Below are positions 8,911 through 16,658 of a DNA stretch of 32,881 nt, piece after piece (within the stretch, counting starts at the first letter, position 1; every line of letters begins with the position of its first letter). The translations under genes and the position numbers were made by a program. The notes beneath the pieces are model-generated. The model did no database searches. It was not told the DNA's origin and worked only from the letters and a program-made list of their open reading frames with translations. The DNA is from Betaproteobacteria bacterium. GTDB taxonomy: Bacteria > Pseudomonadota > Gammaproteobacteria > Burkholderiales > Burkholderiaceae_C. The DNA lies in the NCBI GenBank assembly GCA_009925925.1, contig RFQA01000010.1, positions 1-32,881 of the forward strand, in the 5' to 3' direction.

Positions 8911-9477
8911 TCAGCGTGCCTTGCCGGGCATCATGGAGCGCAACACACCGTCTTTGACCACATAGTGGTGGTAGAGGGCTGCTACCGCATGCAAGCCGGC
9001 CAGCCACACAATGGCATCGCCCAGAAACTGGTGCACATCCCCCCAATCGGCAGCTTCAGAAAAGGGCAGCTGCTGCGTCCATGGCAACTCGTTGATGCGT
9101 ATGCCCCCCAGCAATGTGAGCGGGTGGGATTCAGTACCCAGGGCCATGACCGCAGTGAACGGCGTTGCCAACAGCAGCGCCCAGAGAACGATGTGTGTTC
9201 CTTGGGAAGCCAGCTTCATCCAGGACGCCATGTCGAACTTCGGTGCAGCAGGACGGAATAGCACCCACAGCAAGCGCAATAAAGTTGCGAAGAACACAAA
9301 GATACCCAGGCTCTCGTGCCAGACGATGTCCAGCCGCGTAGCGGGGTCCACGCCGTCGCGCATGAGGCGTCCGAATCGCTCAGGCCCCAAAACGAAAGCC
9401 ACCGTCACCGCCAATGCGGTAATCCAGTGGAATGCGCGGCTGACAGAGTCGTATTTGGATGATGCGGATGGTTTCAT
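8911..9477 (-). CDS. cytochrome b561-type membrane protein
   Basis: A 188-residue cytochrome b561 (CybB/YodB-like) of the inner membrane, transferring electrons between quinol and periplasmic or membrane acceptors. Four transmembrane helices are visible: around FHWITALAVTVAFVLG, the helix starting at WHESLGIFVFFATLLRLLW, THIVLWALLLATPFTAVMAL, and DVHQFLGDAIVWLAGLHAVA. The His residues at the starts or ends of helices 1, 2 and 4 (FHW, WHES, VHQ, LHAV) are the likely heme b ligands. It shares its orientation with the tannase-like gene 73 bp downstream, but I see no functional link between them. Confidence 0.88.
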   Translation of the reverse strand: MKPSASSKYDSVSRAFHWITALAVTVAFVLGPERFGRLMRDGVDPATRLDIVWHESLGIFVFFATLLRLLWVLFRPAAPKFDMASWMKLASQGTHIVLWALLLATPFTAVMALGTESHPLTLLGGIRINELPWTQQLPFSEAADWGDVHQFLGDAIVWLAGLHAVAALYHHYVVKDGVLRSMMPGKAR

Positions 9478-9540
9478 GGCTACTCCCTAAATGGGATCAG
9501 TATGGACCTTTCAGATTAAGCCAAGCTGAAGGCTGAGCAG

Positions 9541-10713
9541 TCAGGCATATTCGCCCGGCTCACGCACATCGGCAAAGCGCTGCTTGATCGACGCCCGCTC
9601 TTCTTTGGCAGATAACAGGGCCTCAACACAATCCTTATCCAACAAACCGGCATTGGCTTCTGCGCGCAACTCGGCGCACACGGCTTCGTCATCCCACGAG
9701 TTTTTATAGGCACGGCGATTGCTGAGCGCGTCATACACATCGGCCACCGCCACAATGCGCCCCTCCAGGGGTATCTGCTCCATGGTCAGCCCACGCGGAT
9801 AGCCTGAGCCGTCGCCCCGTTCATGATGGGTAGATACGATGTTGCGCATGATCTGCTCCTGCATGCTGCCCTGCAGCCCCAGGTCCTGGCTGATACGGCC
9901 GATGATGCTCTCGCCCATGGCCACATGGCGCTTCATGATCTCGTACTCGGCGGCGTCCAAGCGGCCGGGCTTGAGCAGGATGTGGTCCGGGATACCGACT
10001 TTGCCGATATCGTGCAGCGGAGAGAACAACTCCAAGTACTCAATGTAGGCATCACTCAAGTCATGGCTCATGGCCAAAGCACGCGCCATGATGCGGGAGT
10101 AGTACGCAATGCGCTCCAGATGCTGGCCTGTCTCAAAGTCCCGTGATCGGGCCAAGTCCACCGCGACCTGAATGGCACTCACAATGCCGCGCGCCAACCG
10201 GCGTTGCGTCAAAAACAAGTGGGCAATCAGATCCGTGAATTCGCGCAGCTCTTCCACATCGGCATCGGTGAAAGCATGGAGTTGCCTGGAGTCGTAAAAG
10301 AGGAAACCCGCCAGCACATCGCCCTGGTAGACCGGCGTTGTCACGCTGGATTGGTAGTGGTGATGTTTGAGCCATTGGTTGGGAATGGACGGGGACTGGA
10401 AGGTCTCAGCCATGTTGTGGATGACCCGGGTGCCGCGCTGCAAAGCCAGCTCCGAGAGCGTGGGCACATCCGCCAAAGCGACTTCATAGTGCTGCAGGGC
10501 ACCATCGTCCCGGTTGTTGCTGACAAGGGTCTTCAAAAGCCCGGTGTGCGCATCGTGGGACACCACAGCGATGCGGTCCACGACCGAAACCCGGCTATTC
10601 ACCAAGCGGTGAATCATCTCTAACTGGGGAGCAAGTCCACCATGCGGCGCAGACTCCACCACATGGTGCGGTGAAAGCGCAGACAAAATGGGGTACAACT
10701 TCATGGCCGCCAT
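9541..10713 (-). CDS. GAF/HD-GYP domain c-di-GMP phosphodiesterase
   Basis: Degrades c-di-GMP, probably to GMP or pGpG, in the cytoplasm; no membrane segment is visible. The protein has 390 residues. Residues of about 25-175 form a GAF-like sensor domain (VTTPVYQGDVLAGFLFYDS is typical). The HD-GYP domain spans about 180-360. The metal-binding HD is in SPLHDIGKVGIPDHIL near residue 234, and the signature is STHHERGDGSGYPRGL. The following VAVADVYDALSNRRAYK is the usual conserved helix. All hallmark residues look intact, so an active enzyme is expected. It is divergent from the FKBP gene, sharing an 84-bp intergenic region. A second in-frame Met at codon 4 is an alternative start. Confidence 0.93.
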   Translation of the reverse strand: MAAMKLYPILSALSPHHVVESAPHGGLAPQLEMIHRLVNSRVSVVDRIAVVSHDAHTGLLKTLVSNNRDDGALQHYEVALADVPTLSELALQRGTRVIHNMAETFQSPSIPNQWLKHHHYQSSVTTPVYQGDVLAGFLFYDSRQLHAFTDADVEELREFTDLIAHLFLTQRRLARGIVSAIQVAVDLARSRDFETGQHLERIAYYSRIMARALAMSHDLSDAYIEYLELFSPLHDIGKVGIPDHILLKPGRLDAAEYEIMKRHVAMGESIIGRISQDLGLQGSMQEQIMRNIVSTHHERGDGSGYPRGLTMEQIPLEGRIVAVADVYDALSNRRAYKNSWDDEAVCAELRAEANAGLLDKDCVEALLSAKEERASIKQRFADVREPGEYA

Positions 10714-10797
10714 TGTTGCGCTTTATCGAGCCCTTGCGTAAAAACTTGGCACCGTTATCCGTCCATCAGACCGCTTGTTTCACACTACATTCAACTT

Positions 10798-11238
10798 ATG
10801 AAAACCATTCTCCGCACCTCCCTCTTGGCCATGGCCCTGCTGGCCCAGAGCGCCTTCGCACAAAATGCCGTGACCGCGGCAGCCGCCAAAGAAGAAGGCG
10901 CTGTTGTCACTTCCACCGGCCTGGTGTATCGCAGTCTCAAAGACGGAACCGGTGCCAGCCCCAAAGCCACCGACAAGGTCACTGTGCACTACAAAGGCAC
11001 CTTTCCGGACGGGCGCGAATTCGACAGCTCCTACAAACGTGGTCAGCCGATTGACTTCCCGCTCAATGGAGTGATCCCGTGCTGGATCGAAGGTGTGCAA
11101 CGCATGAAGACAGGCGGCAAAGCCAAGCTGACCTGCCCACCGGAAATCGCATACGGTGCCCGCGGTGCCGGTGGCGTGATCCCCCCGAATGCGACGCTGG
11201 TATTTGAGGTTGAACTGCTGGGCGTGAACGGCAAATAA
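10798..11238 (+). CDS. FKBP-type peptidyl-prolyl cis-trans isomerase, exported
   Basis: Catalyses cis-trans isomerisation of proline peptide bonds, probably assisting folding in the periplasm. The 146-residue protein begins with a clear Sec signal peptide (MKTILRTSLLAMALLAQ, then SAFA before the likely cleavage near residue 21). A single FKBP domain follows: VTVHYKGTFPDGREFDSSYK, FPLNGVIPCWIEGVQRMKTG, AYGARGAGGVIPPNATLVFE. The active-site pattern (Tyr, Phe, Asp, the V-I-x-x-W equivalent with the Trp conserved, and the AYG loop) is intact. It resembles a single-domain FkpA/Mip C-terminal module without the N-terminal dimerisation helices. No good Shine-Dalgarno sequence is visible before this ATG, but the signal peptide fixes the start. 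Confidence 0.93.
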   Translation: MKTILRTSLLAMALLAQSAFAQNAVTAAAAKEEGAVVTSTGLVYRSLKDGTGASPKATDKVTVHYKGTFPDGREFDSSYKRGQPIDFPLNGVIPCWIEGVQRMKTGGKAKLTCPPEIAYGARGAGGVIPPNATLVFEVELLGVNGK

Positions 11239-11257
11239 GCCTCCAGCCCTTGCGCGT

Positions 11258-12400
11258 TCAGACCGACCACTGCAGCAAAGGCTGCAGCACACTGGCCCCG
11301 AGCTTTTTGGAGCGCTGACCGCTCCAGCCGGTGGTGGGGTCGGGTAGGTTGACGTTGTCCTTGAAGGGCATTTCGATGGTCAAGGCCATGCAACCGAAGC
11401 GCTGGGCGATCCAGTTGGTGGCCAGTGACATGTTGGCTTGGCCTGCCGCCACACGGCCGTAGTTGAGCGTGTCCTGAAAGTCGGGGCAGGCGCGCATCCA
11501 GTCGGTCTTGAAGTTGTCTTCCAGCTCGGCAATACGCGGGGTGTAGCCTGGCGTGCCTTCAGAGCCGACCACGAAGTTGCAAGGTAGGGCTTCGTCACCA
11601 TGCACGTCCAGGCACAGGTCCACGCCGGTGGCCTCCATGGCCTGGCGCACCAGGGCCACTTCAGGCGAGCGCTCCATGCTGGGCGCGGCCCACTCCCGGT
11701 TCAGGTTGGCGCCCGCGGCGTTGGTGCGCAGGTTGCCCAGCACTGCGCCGTCCGGGTTCATGTGGGGCACCACATGGAAGTTGCAGCGCTGCAGCAGGGT
11801 GCGGCTGACGGAGTCGTCGGCGTCCAGCAGGCGTTCCAGAAAGCCTTCCACAAACCACTCGGCCATGGTCTCACCGGGGTGCTGCCGGGCGATGACCCAC
11901 ACGTCTCTTTTGTCTTCCTCAGCCACCAGACTGTGCACGTCGGCAACGCGCAGCACGCTCATATCGCGCCCCTGCACGGTGGTGCCCAGCCGTTCCACGG
12001 TGACCAGCGACGAGGCTGCTGCCGAGGCCAACAGGTCCAGGTGCTGCTCGTACGAATAGGGTTCGAAGTAAGCGAAGTAGATGGCGTTGGTCTGCGGTGT
12101 GATGCGCGCAGTCATAACCTCGCCGTCATAACTGGTCTCAATGCGGCTCCAGTGCTGGCGGTCTTCACTGCAGACCACCTGGTAACCCTCCCAGCCCTTG
12201 GGGTAGGCACACTGTTTGGCGTTCATGAAGCGCAATGTCACCGGCTCGCCGGCCGCACCATGCAAGCAGAAGTGGAACCACTGGGCAAACTCTGCCGCCG
12301 TGTCCTGGCGGATGCGCAACTGGATGTCATGCGCAACGTCGAGCCGCAACACCTCGATGGCGCCGGAGTCGAACTGGGAAGAGATAGAGAGTTGAGTCAT
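11258..12400 (-). CDS. M14-family cytosolic carboxypeptidase-like zinc peptidase
   Basis: A 380-residue metallocarboxypeptidase of the M14 CCP-like subfamily. It has the N-terminal beta-sandwich domain typical of that group (about residues 1-130: FHFCLHGAAGEPVTLRF, YFAYFEPYSYEQHLDLL). The peptidase domain provides the zinc ligands His174 and Glu177 in RQHPGETMAEW and His267 in DVHGDE. The catalytic Glu is Glu343 in LTIEMPFKD. The substrate-binding NLNREW and the VVPHMNPDGA loop are also present. In eukaryotes relatives trim polyglutamate or C-terminal residues from proteins; the bacterial substrate is unknown. There is no signal peptide, so it is cytoplasmic. It lies downstream of the M48 gene on the same strand, separated by repeat copy B. 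Confidence 0.9.
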   Translation of the reverse strand: MTQLSISSQFDSGAIEVLRLDVAHDIQLRIRQDTAAEFAQWFHFCLHGAAGEPVTLRFMNAKQCAYPKGWEGYQVVCSEDRQHWSRIETSYDGEVMTARITPQTNAIYFAYFEPYSYEQHLDLLASAAASSLVTVERLGTTVQGRDMSVLRVADVHSLVAEEDKRDVWVIARQHPGETMAEWFVEGFLERLLDADDSVSRTLLQRCNFHVVPHMNPDGAVLGNLRTNAAGANLNREWAAPSMERSPEVALVRQAMEATGVDLCLDVHGDEALPCNFVVGSEGTPGYTPRIAELEDNFKTDWMRACPDFQDTLNYGRVAAGQANMSLATNWIAQRFGCMALTIEMPFKDNVNLPDPTTGWSGQRSKKLGASVLQPLLQWSV

Positions 12401-12413
12401 AGAGTTTTCAGGC

Positions 12414-12460
12414 AGTGGCGCTCATGGAATGTGCGCAAGCAGCTACTAAAAATATAGCAA
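12414..12460 (+). repeat. dispersed ~50-bp repeat, copy B
   Basis: Copy B reads GTGGCGCTCATGGAATGTGC, then GCAAGCAGCTACTAAAAATA, then TAGCAA. It fills most of the gap between the M48 and M14 genes and ends one base from the M48 stop codon, in the opposite orientation to both genes. The GCTA(N9)TAGC hairpin is present. Confidence 0.85.
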
Positions 12461-12461
12461 T

Positions 12462-13958
12462 TTACTGCGGCAGCACGACTTTAACCAGTTGACCGGGCGA
12501 GGGCTCCCCGCCGCCATAAAAACCATTGATCAAGCGCAACTGTTGCTCAGGTCGGGCAATCGGCGAAGTGCGGGCCAGCTCGGCAAAGCCGCCTTTGGGG
12601 TAGGGCACTGTCTTGATCACCCAGGGCCGGGCGGCGGCCTTGTCGGCCGTGGTCAGCGCCCGGAAGCTGCCTTCAGCTTCGCGCAGGCCGCCTCGTGCAC
12701 GCGCCAGCGCATTGGCATCTTTGGCGGTGGACTGCAGCAGGTACACCCGCTCTCCCGGTCCGGAGACGACCGTGGCTTCCAGTGCCACGGTGGTGCCATT
12801 GGCATTGGCCCGCGCACCGGTAAACCGCGAGGCCTGCAGGCCATTGATGGTGGTGGGCTCCAGCTTGCCTTGGGTGGGCTTGAGCAGGTTGCGCACCACG
12901 TCAGCGGGTGCCTTGCCGGCCTGAGCCGGCACCACGCGCACCAGCAGTGCGGCGTCACGGGCCGTGTTGATGAAGGCGAGTTGCTCTGCATCGTTCTGGA
13001 TGTACCAGCCGGCAGGCGCGGTAAGCGCCACGCCCAAGGGCTCGTGGTAAAAGTTGCGCCCCCGCACAAGCCCCTGGTCCGGGCTGTCGCCGAAGTTCAT
13101 GTTGCTGATTGCCTGCAAATAGCGGGCCCGGCCTTCGTCGTTGTAGCGGTCCTTGCTCTGGTACTGCTCGGCCAGACGGGTGATGGTCTCCAGGCGCTGG
13201 TCATTGCTGGGGTGGGATGCCAGCCAGTCGCCTTTGGCAGGCGCCGGACGTCCTTCGGCCTTGGCCTGGTCGGCCGCAAACAGCTCCTGATTTTTGAGAA
13301 CCTTGATCACGTCGATCATGTTGCGGGGGTCGTAGCGGGTGCGGTAGAGGTATTCCGCACCCAGGCCATCTGCCTGCAATTCCTGCTCGCGCCCATACGA
13401 CGCGATGTAGCCCGCCGCCACGTTTTGCGACACCTGCCCTGCCAGCTGCCCGGCACCGGTAACGCCGTAGGCCTCTGCCACAGCACCCAGAATGCTGGCC
13501 GCAAACACACCCAGCCCCGCGTTTTGCTGGCTGGTAGCGCGCTGCGCACCATGACGGGCCGTGACGTGGCCGATTTCATGGCCTATCACCCCGGCCAGGT
13601 CAGCCTCGCTCTCCATGTAGGCCATGATGCCGCGCGTCACATACACGTAGCCACCGGGCAATGCAAAGGCGTTGATTTCGGGGCTGTCCAGCACGGTAAA
13701 GTGCCATTGCAATTGGCTCCGGTGGCTTTGCGCGGCCAGCTTCTGGCCCAAGGCGTTCACGTAGGCCTGCAGCTCCGGGTTCTTGACCACACCGTATTCC
13801 TGCAGCACCTGCTGATGCCCTTTGGCACCCTCGGCCAACTCGGCCTCTTCGCTCATGGCCGAACGCTCGGTTTGGCCGGTCACAGGGTTGACCACATTGG
13901 TGCCGCAAGCCACCAGCAATGCGCTGCTGACCAGCGCCACACTCCACCAAGAACGCAT
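12462..13958 (-). CDS. M48-family metalloprotease lipoprotein
   Basis: A zinc endopeptidase of the envelope, related to the BepA/LoiP group that handles outer-membrane protein quality control. The 498-residue protein starts with a short signal and lipobox (SALLVAC, Cys near residue 18). The M48 domain follows, with FTVLDSPEINAFALPGGYVY, the zinc motif HEIGH (His127, Glu128, His131) in GVIGHEIGHVTARHG, and the third-ligand helix REQELQADGLGAEYLYR. The C-terminal half lacks TPR repeats, unlike BepA. It contains an uncharacterised region ending in a segment (PWVIKTVPYPKGGFAELA and LINGFYGGGEPSPGQLVKVV) that looks like a LysM-like or cell-wall-binding module. It starts 42 bp after the stop of the PAS-GGDEF gene, so cotranscription is possible. 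Confidence 0.92.
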   Translation of the reverse strand: MRSWWSVALVSSALLVACGTNVVNPVTGQTERSAMSEEAELAEGAKGHQQVLQEYGVVKNPELQAYVNALGQKLAAQSHRSQLQWHFTVLDSPEINAFALPGGYVYVTRGIMAYMESEADLAGVIGHEIGHVTARHGAQRATSQQNAGLGVFAASILGAVAEAYGVTGAGQLAGQVSQNVAAGYIASYGREQELQADGLGAEYLYRTRYDPRNMIDVIKVLKNQELFAADQAKAEGRPAPAKGDWLASHPSNDQRLETITRLAEQYQSKDRYNDEGRARYLQAISNMNFGDSPDQGLVRGRNFYHEPLGVALTAPAGWYIQNDAEQLAFINTARDAALLVRVVPAQAGKAPADVVRNLLKPTQGKLEPTTINGLQASRFTGARANANGTTVALEATVVSGPGERVYLLQSTAKDANALARARGGLREAEGSFRALTTADKAAARPWVIKTVPYPKGGFAELARTSPIARPEQQLRLINGFYGGGEPSPGQLVKVVLPQ

Positions 13959-14000
13959 GAGAAACCCTTTGATTGCGCGCCGCAGCGCTACCGGCGAATT

Positions 14001-15032
14001 TTAAGAAAGTCCTGAGGGCCCGTCGTGCCACATGGTGCGATTGCGCCCTGCCGACTTGGCACGGTACAGAGCAAGATCCGCCTGGTGCAACAAACGGGTG
14101 AGGAACACCATATCGCGCCCCTGGTGCAGTGTCTGTTGGGCGCATGACACCCCGATGCTGACGGTGACTGGCTTGTTGCTCACCCTCACGTCTTGCACCA
14201 GCAGATGCACCCGCTGGGCGATCGCGCTGGCGCCATCCGGACCGGCGCCCGGCAGCCACAAGGCGAACTCTTCACCGCCATAGCGCACCACCACGTCGCT
14301 GCCGCGCTTGCTGGCCTGCAACTGGCGGGCCAACTCCTGCAGCACACGGTCGCCCGCTTCGTGGCCATGGCTGTCGTTCACCCGTTTGAAGTGGTCCACA
14401 TCGACCATCAGCAGGGCAGCGGGCGTGCCCAGCTCGGATTGCATTTGCCACTGCTCGACCGCGCGCTCCAAGGCGCGCCGGTTCCCCAGCCGGGTCAGCG
14501 GGTCGGTGAGGCTCAGTGCGGAAAGCTCGCGGTTTTCGGTTTCCACACTCTGGGTGTGCTGCGACAACTGCTGGTGTACCGATCGTAGCTCCGCGTTGGC
14601 CAGCGACAGCTCCGCCGCCAGGCGCTGCGCACGACCGCGCGCTTCGACCAACTCAGCCTCAAACCGGCTGCGCTCCAAGGCCACAAAGAACACCCAGAAA
14701 ATGCAGTCCTGCTCATCCCAAAGGCCGCGCCGGGCATTCACCATGACCGGGACCTGCTCGCCCGCCACGTTGTTGAGGTGCAAATAGAGCTCCTGAACCG
14801 CGCCATGGCGCAGCATCAAGGGCCACACATGGGTCTGCAAAAAGATACGGCCGGGCGCAGGCAGCAAACAGTCCATATAGCGGCCTCTCAACGGCTCCGC
14901 TGCGCCACCCACCAGAGCCAGCAAGTCGCGATTGGCGGTCACGATATGGCCCTGCGGGTCGGTCACGAGCACCGGGCTGGGGAGGAGGTCCAGGTGTTCC
15001 ATGCGTTGAAACCCGGAAATCTCTTTCAGCAT
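14001..15032 (-). CDS. PAS-GGDEF diguanylate cyclase, coupled to RsbQ-like hydrolase
   Basis: A cytosolic diguanylate cyclase of 343 residues without transmembrane segments. An N-terminal PAS domain (about residues 12-120: LLPSPVLVTDPQGHIVTANR, RYMDCLLPAPGRIFLQTHVW) precedes a coiled-coil linker (about 125-165, rich in E, R, A, L and Q). The GGDEF domain has DPLTRLGNRRALE, MVDVDHFKRVNDSHGHEAGD and RYGGEEF near residue 251, with the I-site RGSD five residues before it. The start chosen is the ATG whose A is also the last base of the upstream hydrolase stop codon (TGATG), a classical translational-coupling arrangement. A longer frame to 15101 would overlap the hydrolase by 70 bp and shows no family similarity. 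The hydrolase-PAS pairing suggests that the hydrolase supplies the PAS ligand. Confidence 0.92.
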   Translation of the reverse strand: MLKEISGFQRMEHLDLLPSPVLVTDPQGHIVTANRDLLALVGGAAEPLRGRYMDCLLPAPGRIFLQTHVWPLMLRHGAVQELYLHLNNVAGEQVPVMVNARRGLWDEQDCIFWVFFVALERSRFEAELVEARGRAQRLAAELSLANAELRSVHQQLSQHTQSVETENRELSALSLTDPLTRLGNRRALERAVEQWQMQSELGTPAALLMVDVDHFKRVNDSHGHEAGDRVLQELARQLQASKRGSDVVVRYGGEEFALWLPGAGPDGASAIAQRVHLLVQDVRVSNKPVTVSIGVSCAQQTLHQGRDMVFLTRLLHQADLALYRAKSAGRNRTMWHDGPSGLS

Positions 15033-15844
15033 CAAACTGGATGCGCCAGAAATGCCTTCATGGCATCCACCACCAAGTGGGCATGTGACATATGCCCGCA
15101 ATGTCCCACGACATCCAGCACCTCCAAGGTACTGTTGCGCAGGTGCTGGTGCAGGTACTCGCCCACCTCCACCGGCGCCAGGGCGTCATAGCGGTGCTGC
15201 AGTATCAAGCTGGGGCAGTTCACATGGGGCAGGTCTGCCCGGTTGTCAGCGTAAAAAGTGGCTTCGGCAAAGATGCGGGCAATCACGGGATCGGTCGAGC
15301 AAAAACTCTCCGCCAGCCGGCGGGCTACCGGCCCACTGTCCTGTTCCCCGGAGATCACAGGAGTCAGGTAGTCGGCCCAGCCGAGGTAGTTCTGATCCAT
15401 CAGCGCCAGCAGGCCTTCCAGGTCGGTGCGCTCAAAGCCGCCTATGTAGTCCGGCGGTTGGTTCAGGAAACAGGGTGATGGGCCAACCATGACCATCCGT
15501 TCAAACAAGTCGGGACGGGCAATCGACGCCAGCATGCCAATGGAACTGCTGACCGAGTGCCCCACAAACGTCACGCCCGACGTAAGTCCCAAAGCGTCGC
15601 ACACGTCCAGGACGTCCTGTGCGTAGCCGTTCAGGGTGCTGTAGCGACGGTGGTCAAAGGCCGTGATGTCTGACTGGCCACTGCCCACATAGTCGAACAA
15701 CACCTGCCGGTAGCCTTCAGCAAAGGCCGGCAGCACCTGTGACCACATGTGCTGGTTGCAGCCGAAGCCATGGGCATACAGCAACACCTTGTCGCCTTCG
15801 CCAGTCACATGGACGTTGTTGCGCTTCAAGACATTCATAGGCAA
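15032..15844 (-). CDS. RsbQ-like alpha/beta hydrolase
   Basis: A 270-residue alpha/beta hydrolase very similar in layout to B. subtilis RsbQ, the hydrolase that works with the PAS-domain phosphatase RsbP in energy-stress signalling. Visible features are the N-terminal RNNVHVTGEGDKVLLYAHGF, then FDYVGSGQSDI, and the nucleophile elbow GHSVSSSIG with Ser97. Asp220 in HRYDALAP and His251 in VVGHCGHMSH complete the triad, at nearly the RsbQ spacing (Ser96, Asp219, His247). The stop codon overlaps the start codon of the PAS-GGDEF gene (TGATG). The inferred role is to produce or deliver a small ligand sensed by the PAS domain; the ligand is not known. A start two codons in (MNVLKRN) fits equally well. 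Confidence 0.93.
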   Translation of the reverse strand: MPMNVLKRNNVHVTGEGDKVLLYAHGFGCNQHMWSQVLPAFAEGYRQVLFDYVGSGQSDITAFDHRRYSTLNGYAQDVLDVCDALGLTSGVTFVGHSVSSSIGMLASIARPDLFERMVMVGPSPCFLNQPPDYIGGFERTDLEGLLALMDQNYLGWADYLTPVISGEQDSGPVARRLAESFCSTDPVIARIFAEATFYADNRADLPHVNCPSLILQHRYDALAPVEVGEYLHQHLRNSTLEVLDVVGHCGHMSHAHLVVDAMKAFLAHPV

Positions 15845-15909
15845 GGCTCCAATTGCCAGCGTTGGGATGGCCCGCAGTCTAGGCTAAAAATCCTGCCTGC
15901 GGTAAAAAA

Positions 15910-16097
15910 ACCTATGGCGCTTTGCTCGCCTGCGGGTGGGTGGGGCAGGTGGCCCGGGACTCCGTTCTCCGGCCTCGTCGCGGGCGGCTGTTTTGGGTTG
16001 GCTTGGGTTATTGCGTGAACGCCGTGGTGGGCGCGCCCGGTCTGTGGCAACCGCGAGTGAGGCCTGCGCCCGGACACCCGGGCCGCCTGCTAGGAGA
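15910..16097 (+). repeat. long inverted repeat, left arm
   Basis: The left arm of an imperfect inverted repeat whose partner is 16357-16541 on the opposite strand, about 80 percent identical by eye with small indels. The best conserved blocks are GTTCTCCGG (from 15964), GGTTGGC (15996-16002), and TCTGTGGCAACCGCGAGTG followed by GGCCTGCGCC (16041-16070), where 29 of 30 bases match the other arm. The arms are GC-rich and the centre is AT-richer. Confidence 0.8.
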
Positions 16098-16240
16098 TAC
16101 GCGTGTGCGTTGGAGTGTTGGGGTGAAATCAATCATGCGGGGGATACGCGGATCAGACTTGAATGGGCACAATCCGAAGGAAACCAAATTCCACTCCAAT
16201 GCCCAATTCAAACAAGAATCCAAAAGAGGCCTATTCAACG

Positions 16241-16327
16241 ATGTTTAAGTCAATCGTCGCACTGCTTGGTGGTCTCGTGGCAGTCATGATAATTATTGCC
16301 CTTTTATTGGTCTTGATCTGGTTCTGA
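16241..16327 (+). CDS. 28-residue single-pass membrane peptide (candidate)
   Basis: A small ORF too short for standard gene finders. ATG at 16241 begins MFKSIVALLGG and ends ALLLVLIWF before TGA. The peptide has one Lys near the N terminus and then about 24 almost uninterrupted hydrophobic residues, enough for one transmembrane helix. AGAGG (16225-16229) sits 11 bases upstream as a possible ribosome site. A 37-codon frame starting at ATG 16135 ends at a TAA overlapping the mini-ORF's first codons (stop at 16246-16248), so translational coupling is possible. Base composition is AT-richer than neighbouring genes. It lies between the inverted repeat arms. It resembles small hydrophobic membrane proteins, including some type I toxins, but I recognise no homologue. 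Confidence 0.45.
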   Translation: MFKSIVALLGGLVAVMIIIALLLVLIWF

Positions 16328-16356
16328 TTCATTTGTTCTCCGCCTAAAGCAGAAGT

Positions 16357-16541
16357 CCGCCCAAACTCCCCAGGCAGGTGGCGGGACACGCTGGCGCAGG
16401 CCGCACTCGCGGTTGCCACAGAGCAGGTGCACCCGCCAAAGCGTTTACGCAGCAGCCCATGCCAACCCGAAGCAGCCACCCGCGAAGCGAGCCGGAGAAC
16501 GCGGGTCACGCCGCCTGCCGTGAGCAAACCAGCACATAGGT
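16357..16541 (-). repeat. long inverted repeat, right arm
   Basis: The reverse-complement partner of 15910-16097. Reading on the minus strand, CCTATGTGC, TTTGCTC, GTTCTCCGGCTCG, GGGTTGGC and CTGTGGCAACCGCGAGTG followed by CGGCCTGCGCC align in the same order as in the left arm. The 30-base core is 16393-16422. Together with the left arm it could form a very long stem around a central loop of about 260 bases, if transcribed through. Confidence 0.8.
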
Positions 16542-16555
16542 AATTCAACAAAAAA

Positions 16556-16608
16556 CCAGCCCCTAGCGCTCATGAAATATGCGCAAACAGCTACAAAAAT
16601 AATAGCAA
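16556..16608 (+). repeat. dispersed ~50-bp repeat, copy C
   Basis: Copy C reads AGCCCCTAGCGCTCATGAAA, then TATGCGCAAACAGCTACAAA, then AATAATAGCAAAC. It lies 50 bp upstream of the dbpA start. It contains an in-frame ATG (16572) that falsely lengthens the dbpA reading frame. Confidence 0.85.
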
Positions 16609-16658
16609 ACGACCAGATAGAGCAACCCCGCAAAAACCGCACCGCCGATAATCGGGGG

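Larger units (their letters stand above)
15845..16658. other. 814-bp gene-poor region with inverted repeat arms and one mini-ORF
   Basis: No conventional protein-coding gene is supportable between the RsbQ-like gene and dbpA. The stretch holds two long inverted repeat arms, a 28-codon ORF in the AT-richer centre between them, and repeat copy C just before dbpA. The longer frames across the arms (for example 15922-16248 in the plus direction) encode the repeat itself and have no recognisable domain. Confidence 0.8.

Noticed and set aside
12489-14015. 508-codon plus-strand frame opposite the M48 protease
   Set aside because: Antisense shadow of a gene with an intact HEIGH motif and lipobox.
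15033-15101. Longer start for the PAS-GGDEF cyclase at 15101
   Set aside because: It would overlap the hydrolase gene by 70 bp. The ATG at 15032 forms a TGATG coupling and begins right before the PAS domain.
15922-16248. 108-codon frame across the left inverted arm as a single gene
   Set aside because: Most of it is the repeat arm itself. The matching arm gives a similar peptide fragment (GGCFGLAW) in a spurious frame, so it reflects repeat sequence and not a protein. Only the last 37 codons are considered, as a possible leader.
15910-16541. Insertion sequence or transposon explained by the inverted arms
   Set aside because: There is no transposase frame in the core, the arms are far longer and more diverged than typical terminal repeats, and no target-site duplication is evident.
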